Of a stretch of DNA of 64,000 nt, positions 47,938-64,000 are shown piece after piece. Source of the stretch: Diadema setosum (Eukaryota > Echinodermata > Echinoidea > Diadematoida > Diadematidae). The notes below the pieces were generated by a model. The model was given only the letters and a program-made list of their open reading frames with translations. It searched no databases and was not told the DNA's origin. Every line of letters begins with the position of its first letter. Within the stretch, counting starts at the first letter, position 1. Where the stretch lies: NCBI RefSeq assembly GCF_964275005.1, contig NC_092686.1, positions 13,240,431 to 13,304,430 on the forward strand, given 5' to 3'. Made by a program: the position numbers and the translations under genes.

Positions 47938-48024
<87 letters not shown>
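47937..48024 (+). repeat. (AC)n(AT)n compound microsatellite
   Basis: About 17 AC units then about 27 AT units, directly abutting the MITE at 48025. A second (TA)n follows that MITE at 48277-48309. Confidence 0.95.
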
Positions 48025-48027
<3 letters not shown>

Positions 48028-48274
48028 GAGTTTGTTTGCAAAAACCGATAAGTCCATATTTGTCAAATGGAGATATTTGCGATTAAAGGTCAAGAAAAAT
48101 AAAGAGAATAATAAGAAAATTTTTGCTTCTTTTGACCATAACTTCAAAAATATACCTTTATACAAGTATGTAGTGACCAATGTATCATTTAAAAGGTATT
48201 ATTTCGTACTTTATGACAGAGACCGTACTTCAAAATCTTCAAAAATGGACTTATCGCTTTTTGCAAACAAAATC

Positions 48275-48276
<2 letters not shown>
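48025..48276. mobile_element. GAAGAGTTTGTTTGCAAAAA MITE between (TA)n tracts
   Basis: GAAGAGTTTGTTTGCAAAAA and the complement at the right end (TTTTTGCAAACAAAATCTTC) begin ~35-bp inverted ends including GATAAGTCCAT. (TA)n lies on both sides, consistent with a TA-targeting element that landed in, or seeded, the microsatellite. Confidence 0.82.
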
Positions 48277-48312
<36 letters not shown>

Positions 48313-49823
48313 ATACAGTACTTATATTCTGTACACATATTCATTTGTGGACTAGTGAGTACAGAGAACAATAATATGCAGTCTATTTTAGAATACTTGC
48401 CTCCTAGGTGAAGACCCTAAACATGGATGCCCTGTTGAAAATGCGAGTTCTGTAGGATGTAGATTCAGCCATTTGCAAGCACATTGAAATGAAGTTCATG
48501 TAGACAAAGCAAGAACCAATGATACAATGTATCGTCCTTCTCATGATTCCCCCCGCTCAGATCACACAAGTTTCAACCGCTTGACAAGACAGTACAAAAG
48601 AACCTACTCACATACCATGGATGACAGGATACGCTGTTTTCAGCAATTTGAGTAGCAGCACTTGACCCTTAAAGCACATAATGGCTTACGGTTCCCTGGA
48701 ATTAAGGTACAGCAATATTGCTCTCTTTTCAACAACTTTCTAAATGATGTAAATATTTCACTGCATGTTTATAAGTTGTTTATTTGAGAGCCTATTAATA
48801 CTTGACCAAGAGAATGGTATGTCACAGAAGTAATTCTGACATACTTTTGTTAACCTTTGACCTCTTTAGAATTACATAATTATATATATTATATGTAAAA
48901 ACAAAAAATGGAAAAGCATAAAACTTTTTTTTTTTTTTTAATGGATGGGTCGGTTTCAGGCGTTTCAGTGACTAATGGGTTCAGAATGTTTTCACCTTCA
49001 GACCGAGTCCAAGTGCTGATGAATGAGGTCCATCTTTTTACACCTGTAATGTAGTGCTTTTGAATGTGTGTGCTGTTGAAGTGCACAAACACAAACGTTG
49101 AGTTAATTTTTTGGTAATAGCTTGTACAAATCATGCAATGATACCTTTGACAGCAGAGTACATCTTGGGTACAAGTCAAAAATCTTCTTCAAAACTGACA
49201 AATCACACTTGAAACGAGGCAAGTTTCTCATTTCGTATCTCGCACCATATCTTTAATGAAAATAAATTTTGATCTGAATGACCAATTATAGAATATACTA
49301 TTGATAGTCCACACAATACATACTGCAATCTATTTCCCTTCTAAGCTTGGAATAGACTTGTCTCAGGCACAAAGGTACAGCTGTACCTACTGGATTTATA
49401 CTGAAACTTCTAAGGCTAAGCTGACTCAAAGTGACACTGCATCAAGCTTCATCTAGCATAAAATGATGGAATAATTACAGCAGCTGAAAACTCATATTAC
49501 ACAAGCAATAACTTAAAAAGATTTTTTTTTTCCATTTTTTAACAAATTATTACATATACATGTATGAACCTTCTCCCATATCATGGCTCTAAAAAAACTT
49601 TACATTACTTAAAATAGTCGGGGGGGGGGGGGATAATAAATTAATTTGCTCTTCATTCCCATTGATCCATTGTTGTCCATGTTTTAAGATCATCTAATCC
49701 TTAATACAGTTTATTAAAACGTAATCCACAGACCACATATTTCATATTGTTCATAATATTGCAGTTGCTGCTCCTGAATAAAATTGTCGTAGTTTGATAT
49801 GTGTGTGCATGTGTGTGTGTGAT

Positions 49824-49857
<34 letters not shown>

Positions 49858-50097
49858 TAGATATACGCGGATTGACTTAATAAATGATAATATATGTTAA
49901 CACTGGGAACTTTAAATGATGCTGGGGTGAAATAGAGAGGAATGCTTATAAGGTTAATAGGAGATTAAATTGCACAGACGACCCTACAGGGGAACAGCCA
50001 CAAACTACTAATCAGAATTCTGTGGGTTTGTGCGCTTCCATGACACAACAGTGGGATCAGTTTGTTTACAAGTTTGTTATTTTACTGTCACCGAAAA

Positions 50098-50160
50098 TGG
50101 GGGCTGGGCGTGGGGGAGGGGGCTGGGCACGGGGGAGGGGGCTGGGCACGGGGGCACTTC
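50098..50160 (+). repeat. G-rich minisatellite with quadruplex potential
   Basis: Three ~21-bp units of GGGGGCTGGGCACGGGGGAG; many G-runs of five on the plus strand. Confidence 0.85.
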
Positions 50161-50980
50161 GAGGCCTAGCTGGATGCACTGACAAGTCTGGGCCTTCCCA
50201 TCTGTACTACTGTTTGGCCAAATTGGCCCCGACTGCTTATTCCAAGAACACGACAAACCCTCCAAAATGTTTTCTGATGACGATTACAGGCAAGCATTTG
50301 ACATACACTACAGAGGGCTGTCATATTCAGAATACCTTTCTGGACCAGTAACATTACTTTGTTGAAGAGGATTTTTTTTTCCCCGCCAAGTTTTGAAAAA
50401 CAATAAAATACAAAGACTTCAAACTTTGATATGGAGCAGGACGCGAGTTTGGTGTAGCAGTGTTTTGTTGCAATTACAGTCCAAGGTAGTACGACATATT
50501 TGGCATCACCAAAAACCCTGTACACTTTCTCAATGGTGACAGTTCAAAAATATCCACTAGGATGTGTTCCTCAAGATCACTCGCCTGAAAATTGTTAAAA
50601 ATCATTGGTTATAAAGGTAGATCCCACGCTGTGTCAAATACATAACATATAATATGTGCATACACTGTAGATCTAATTGAAAGCCATGACTGTATATGAA
50701 ACACACTCTACTGGAATATGACACAAGATAAAAATGTGATATATTTTCTACTTACATTACACAGCATTTCAAGATAAAACAATTATGCTTCCTAGAGTCG
50801 GGTCACATACAGTACATGTCAACACATGGTTGTACAAGTATAACAATTATCCACTCTGAAGGCCTTACAACTCTCCTACACACAACTCTATGTACAACTT
50901 TACCCAAATAAACAAACAAACATGCAAAAAAGAAAGAGAAAAAAAAAAAGAGAGTATGAATGTACACTGTATGCAGGGGA

Positions 50981-51247
50981 ATAGTAATAATAATAATTGT
51001 TTTGAATATAAACTCCAAATTATATTGTCCAAGAATGGAAATTCTTTTTGCCCAATTGATCGTGGGCCCGGCAGCCACTGAGCAGCGCCAGATCGACGTT
51101 GCTTTAACCTTTTCAACTGTTGAATGGCAAACAAGGTAGCAGCAACTCCCATCTTTTAACGTCTTTTGGTATGACGCGGCTGGGGTTTGAACCCACGACC
51201 TCCCGATTGTGAGGGCAGCCGCTCTACTCACTGAGCCAACACATCGG
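50981..51247 (-). mobile_element. tRNA-derived SINE (minus strand)
   Basis: On the minus strand GTGTTGGCTCAGTGAGTAGA gives an A box (TGGCTCAGTGAGT), GGTCGTGGGTTCAAACCCCA gives a B box, and the body ends in an (ATT)n tail. The anticodon stem pairs poorly and the sequence runs on past the tRNA part, so it is a SINE rather than a tRNA gene. Confidence 0.78.
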
Positions 51248-52879
51248 TTTTACCAATTTGTGGTATGGAATGTCATGTTATCCACGAGATCACAGAAAAG
51301 CGAGACAATTTTGCTTATCTTGATGAAGATAAAAGCTCCAGATATTTTGGAAAGTGCATATGAAATAGGCACGTTCTCACAAATTTCATGCCATCTCCAA
51401 TGGCTTATTGGTTGCATCTGTAATTATTTCAAACATACCTGTGCATGTAACCGTAGTGGACATTCTCAAAAACACACACATCTACCCTGTTTCATTCTGA
51501 CTTTTTGAATTTCTGTCACCTGATTTGGCAGAGACTTTGTGAGAATTAGGTGACACACCAAAATTAATATCAAGACAAAATTTCTTCATGCACAGCACCT
51601 ATTATGTTGCATCCAGGTGTAAAAAAAAAAAAACAAAAAAAAAAACCACACAAGCTGCTGTGGTACATACACAAATATTACAGCATAGGTCTGAAATCAA
51701 CATCTGGAAAAATGTGCCACTGATAATTTCATTAAAAAATGAAGCATCACCTTATAGTTATAGACATGCCATTACTAAACTTGCAAACAACAATTATGAC
51801 AAAAATCAATTGACTCCAGCAATACTATGTAATGTTACATGTAAATAGTACAGATTACATTTGTACTATTTAAAGCAGAGTGTATGCTTGGCAGCTATAG
51901 AAATAATCAACTTCATACAAGTTGATCTTGCATCAACTTAAGTGACATACGACATCTTTGTGTACAAAGCAATAACGCCTGTTAGAGTATCACTATCCAC
52001 TGGGACTTCTTATTTTCATCAACTTTAATAATTGATTATTCGACATATGTGCTGCTGACTAATAGGCAGAGTTGACTAGTACACAATCCACACGAATCAA
52101 TGACACGACATCTGTTCTGCTAAAAAAAAAAAAATAAATAAATAAATAAATAAAACATCGACCTACAACAACCTACAGGCTGTATTTATGAAGAATACTC
52201 TCAGCCATGTTCCCCAAGGTAGGCAGGGTGTGGAAGCACAGCTTTTCATTTGTGAAAGTCACCACATAATTTTTTTTTTCTGATTGTAATATGATTCTTG
52301 AATTCTCCCAACACTAAACTCTCAAATGACATAGAATCTTTTTTTTTTTTTTTTTTTTTTTTTTTTATCCATGTTCCATATTCCACATTTCATACAAGTT
52401 TTATATTCCATTTGATTTGAAGCAGAAATGTTTTTCACACAATGGTCAGTTTGAACCAATAATGCACAAATGTATAAGGACATATAATTGGCGTGTAATA
52501 TGAAGAACCCACTAAAAAGCAAAGCTTTTTCTCCCCCATTTCTTTTCGGGGGTTAGTCCCCTGTAGCAGGGGTGGCTGGATTAACCTCATCCTGACTGCA
52601 ATTGCTCCCACACCTCATCACCTCGCTCAATTTGGGGCATCCTCCTTCTTCAAGACAACATTCTTGGCTCCTCCTCCACCTGTCCTTACAGAACTTGTTC
52701 CATTCTTTTCTTCCAACGACCTTAGGAGGTCAAATCTTGTCATGGGGCCTTGTATTTTGTGTGAGAAGCATACAGCAACAAAGGAAGATTTCAAAGGAGA
52801 GCAAGTGCTAAAAGACGCTCCTGCACACTTCAATCAAACAGCCATGATTCATTTCTCGTTTAAGATGGTCCCTTGCGGT

Positions 52880-61233
<8,354 letters not shown>

Positions 61234-61309
61234 CTGTCAAAGGAGAAAAGTGCTTGCCATGAGTATTCACTAATCAAGAAAATCCATTCACCACAAAAAA
61301 CTTACAGTG

Positions 61310-62106
61310 TATGTAACCGAGCATCACATAACAAACAAAAAGTCGCACCCCTTGATTTTACGTGAGGACTTGAAAAAGGTGAAATGGGTCAACTGAGTCA
61401 CTCTTGAGTTTTTCATATTTTCTGAAAGAGCTATCCTTCTTCTACATTATTTTTTAGTTTGGGATTATGACATGAATGGGAAAGTGTGTTTTCACCAGTT
61501 TTTCTACAACCTTTTTTTTTTTTTTTTGGGGGGGGAGAGTAGAATGATCAGGTATGTCTTAGAGGCCCCTTTTCATTCCTTGAAATCCTTTGCACACTCT
61601 TCACTTTCAAGTCTAATAACTTTTGAAAGGATAATGCTACTGCTTTGAAAGTTGTCATTAATTATAGACAGAATGTGTTAATGGCACATGCTCAATTTCA
61701 GCTTAATCTGATAATCTCTTCATTGTTGTTGCTCCAGTGGTTTACATCCTGTGTTTTGTCCCTTTCATCGCACAGCAAGCATGGCATGATAAAGATTAAG
61801 CGCTTGAATACACCTTGAACTTCAGAACCTCTTTTCTCAGTTCATACTTTTCTAGAGTGTGTGCTTTCTTTCCAGTGTTAAGATAGGTTCGGGGAGTCCG
61901 TTTGAATTGAGTTATACATCATTTTAAAGCTTAGAGTCTGCTTTTTCAGAATCTACCCTTAAGCCGTTGAGGACGAGTCCCGAGTATACTCGGGCAGGTG
62001 TCTATGGGAAATGTGTGTTGTAGCAAACTCAGTCCGTCCTCAACGGGATAACTACAAATCCTTGTCTGGTGACTTTTTGTTGGTTTTGAGATGCAGGGTC
62101 ACGTAT
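61310..62106. mobile_element. TGTGACCCTGCA TIR element, copy 4, with nested TTAA hairpin
   Basis: ATGTAACCGAGCATCACATA at the left, TTTTGAGATGCAGGGTCACG at the right. The TTAA hairpin at 61959-62051 sits inside. Confidence 0.82.
61959..62051. mobile_element. TTAA hairpin MITE, copy 5 (nested)
   Basis: TTAAGCCGTTGAGGACGAGT / CGTCCTCAACGGGATAA, inserted in TIR element copy 4 at a site that is TTAA in copy 3. Confidence 0.85.
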
Positions 62107-62122
62107 GATATTTCACATAATA

Positions 62123-62791
62123 TGTGACCCGCTGCAACAAAAGGGTCCGAAAGTCGGGGGAGGACAATTTTCTGAAACTGACATGACATTATTCCCTTAC
62201 TCTTCCATTTTAATGTCATATATAACATGACTCATAAAAATACTCGGTTGCAAAAATATTGATGATTTTATTAGTGCATGTCAAGTGGTTTAAGAATCAA
62301 CGTTTCGAGAAAACCGCCTTCAAAGTTTTCCTTACGTCGCTATCATGATCAAGGCGAAGCAAGACAGTTTTCACCGCTGGACAATAGAAGGTACACTCCT
62401 AGCAACCTCCCCGATGTTCATTCAAGCTTAGCGCCACCGGTCTACGCATGACCAATCAGTAACCAGGATGCCACGCACTGACCAATGAGATTACTTCCTT
62501 GTTGCTAGGGGCGGAGTCTACCTTAGGCGCTAAATCCAAATCTTTGAACACGTTTCTGTTCCGTTCAAAGTCGGAAAATCATGGCCCAGAAAAATGCTAT
62601 TTTCTTGCCTTTCCTTTTAATAATCATTTAGCTTCAAAATTTCGGCAGATGATAGAAGATACATTAGACTACAAAATTATGTCAAACAGAAATCCGAACG
62701 TTTTGACGGATTTCGATGATCTGACTTCAAACTCGATTTTCTCGGCTCACCCATCAGCGATTTTAGGATCCTTTTGTTGTAGCGGGTCACA
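62123..62791. mobile_element. TGTGACCYGCTACAACAAAA TIR element, copy 2
   Basis: TGTGACCCGCTGCAACAAAA / TTTTGTTGTAGCGGGTCACA with TA-rich flanks. Full-length match to 30316-30968. Confidence 0.87.
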
Positions 62792-63005
62792 TATGTATAG
62801 TATACACTTTGTGAAGGCTATGTTTTAATAGCACAGAGTGCATAAAGTCATGGATGTAAAGTGTACTAGAATAGTAATCATAACATTTATACATCGGTAG
62901 TCAATAAGAGGTTCATCAGTATTCTAACGCTACTCTGAGATTCATGTAACCAACAGGAGGTGCAATTATCAGGCAATTCAACATATTAAAGGGACTGCAC
63001 AGTTC

Positions 63006-63117
63006 TGGCTGAGATGAGGATTCAGGTATATACCATTTTTTTGATGAGATAATGAGAAACCTCTCATTAAATATGAACGAGCATGTAATTTCAAGAAGGA
63101 TTCAACCTTTATTTGAC
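63006..63117. repeat. solo arm of the 8765-9118 hairpin family
   Basis: Shares GATGAGATAATGAGAAACCT, AGCATGTAATTTC and TTCAACSTTTATTTGA words with the right arm (complement) of the hairpin in the CD225 intron. Confidence 0.6.
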
Positions 63118-63119
63118 TA

Positions 63120-64000
63120 GAAATGTCGCTACGGCGACTGGTGTATGCCTCCGCCATAATGCATGGTTCTCCAAATAGGTCTATAGTACAATGTCTTGAC
63201 AATGTGTGATGACAGTTTCACACAATTGGCAAAATATTAAAATGACAGGTTTGCCACAAATGTGCTGAATGTTCACTTTCCTAGAACTAGGTTCAATTGG
63301 GTGAATGATTAAAACGTCAGAGCGCAGGTATTTGGGGGAACTGATGATTTTCACTTGACTTTTGACCCTTTTACAAGTTTATGCATTGAGTAATTTTCAA
63401 GGTATTGAGAAAAAGTATAATTTCAGTATCAAATGGTAAAATAGTATTATCGAAACCTGGCCTTTGACCTTTGACCCCACAGTTCCAAAGAGAATCACTG
63501 TTAGGTAGAACATGCATAAATATGTAAGTTTCATGACAATACCTTGAGTTACTTTTGAGATATGGAGGAAAAAGTGCAATTTAGCACTTTCACTTGACCT
63601 TTGACCTTTTGGCAAGAAACTTCCCACAGAATATATATTGCATTATACATGCATACATCAAGTTTAAAAAAAAATCCTTCAGGCATTGCATAAATATAAG
63701 GAAAGTAGTTATATCTTGAGGAGTTGACCTTGACCTTTGACCCCTGACCTTTGACCCATGACCCCCAACTTCCCTAGATAATCACTGCCCATCGGTACAA
63801 GCATATATACTAAGTTCCATGAGGATACCTTGAACCATTTGCGAGATATGGAGAAACACATGAAATTTCAATTTTTTTTTTCACAAAATAACCTGTGACC
63901 TTTGACCTTTGACCCTGTGACCCTAAAATCCACACAGAGTATTATCCTCCAAGGATATACCCTCATACCAAGTTTGATGCAAAACCACCACACGGTGCTT
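63120..64000. repeat. TGACCTTTGACC-bearing repeat element (runs off window)
   Basis: Starts with TGTCGCTACGGCGACTGGTG and continues as diverged ~110-130-bp units of the form GACCTTTGACC..., ...ACCAAGTTTGAT / ...AAGTTTCATGA, ...GAGATATGGAGAAA. Perfect DR1-type TGACCTTTGACC occurs at 63465, 63595, 63731, 63745, 63896 and 63903. No coding potential. Confidence 0.7.

Larger units (their letters stand above)
48300..52879. other. intergenic region / 3' flanks of DLD and the kinase
   Basis: No exon on either strand. It may include the 3' untranslated region of the minus-strand kinase (TTTATT at about 49714 is a possible AATAAA on that strand). Features are a G-rich minisatellite, a SINE, long A- and T-runs and (TA)n at 49830-49855. 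Confidence 0.5.

Noticed and set aside
51170-51247. Possible tRNA gene on the minus strand
   Set aside because: Boxes A and B are present, but the anticodon stem pairs poorly and the sequence continues into a body and an (ATT)n tail, so it is a SINE.

Overview
The window is eukaryotic, intron-rich, AT-leaning genomic DNA from a metazoan, most likely an echinoderm and probably a sea urchin. This organism call is an inference. It rests on the gene set (mitochondrial DLD, an IRAK/Pelle-type kinase, a CD225/dispanin protein), on unit-length introns packed with hairpin DNA elements, and on repeat families I associate with echinoderms (a tRNA-derived SINE with an ATT tail, AGCTCACC-type repeats, TGACCTTTGACC arrays). 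No bacterial, CRISPR or rRNA features are present, and I found no LTR or virus-like element.

Three host genes are visible. (1) The 3' three exons of a CD225/dispanin small membrane protein on the + strand (7822-9877); its first coding exon was not found. (2) A complete dihydrolipoamide dehydrogenase gene on the + strand (21872-45174): 12 exons whose phases all agree, giving a 515-residue protein with mitochondrial presequence, redox Cys pair, both dinucleotide folds and the catalytic His/Glu. Intron 1 is 10.7 kb. (3) The 3' four exons of an IRAK/Pelle-type kinase on the - strand (52880-61233). They encode the end of the kinase domain and a 400-residue Ser/Pro/Gln-rich tail with two candidate TRAF6-binding motifs. 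DLD and the kinase lie tail to tail, with 7.7 kb between their stop codons.

Almost everything else is mobile DNA. Layout: 1-4900 degenerate repeats; 4923-7348 a foldback element with ~750-bp arms; 7.8-9.9 kb the CD225 gene with a full-length hairpin element in its last intron; 11474-13728 a TIR element containing a second element (11985-13093) that is palindromic at two scales; 15.0-15.7 kb a pogo-like MITE and a SINE; 17016-~21440 a decayed L1/Tx1-like LINE; 21657-21795 a recent LINE 3'-end insertion 76 bp upstream of the DLD start codon; 22161-28149 a 6-kb foldback element inside DLD intron 1, built from ~170-bp repeats, with another transposon nested in it; 28-45 kb DLD exons among many MITEs; 48-52 kb 3' flanks; 53-61 kb the kinase with several copies of a ~700-bp TIR element in its introns; 63.1-64 kb a repeat carrying DR1-like motifs.

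The most unusual parts are the three large inverted-repeat elements of different architecture in one 64-kb window, a set of ~90-bp TTAA-targeting hairpins for which the window itself supplies empty sites, and repeat-borne copies of perfect RFX X-box and DR1 nuclear-receptor motifs. Boundaries were read by eye; repeat ends are good to a few bases where a target-site duplication is named and otherwise to tens of bases.
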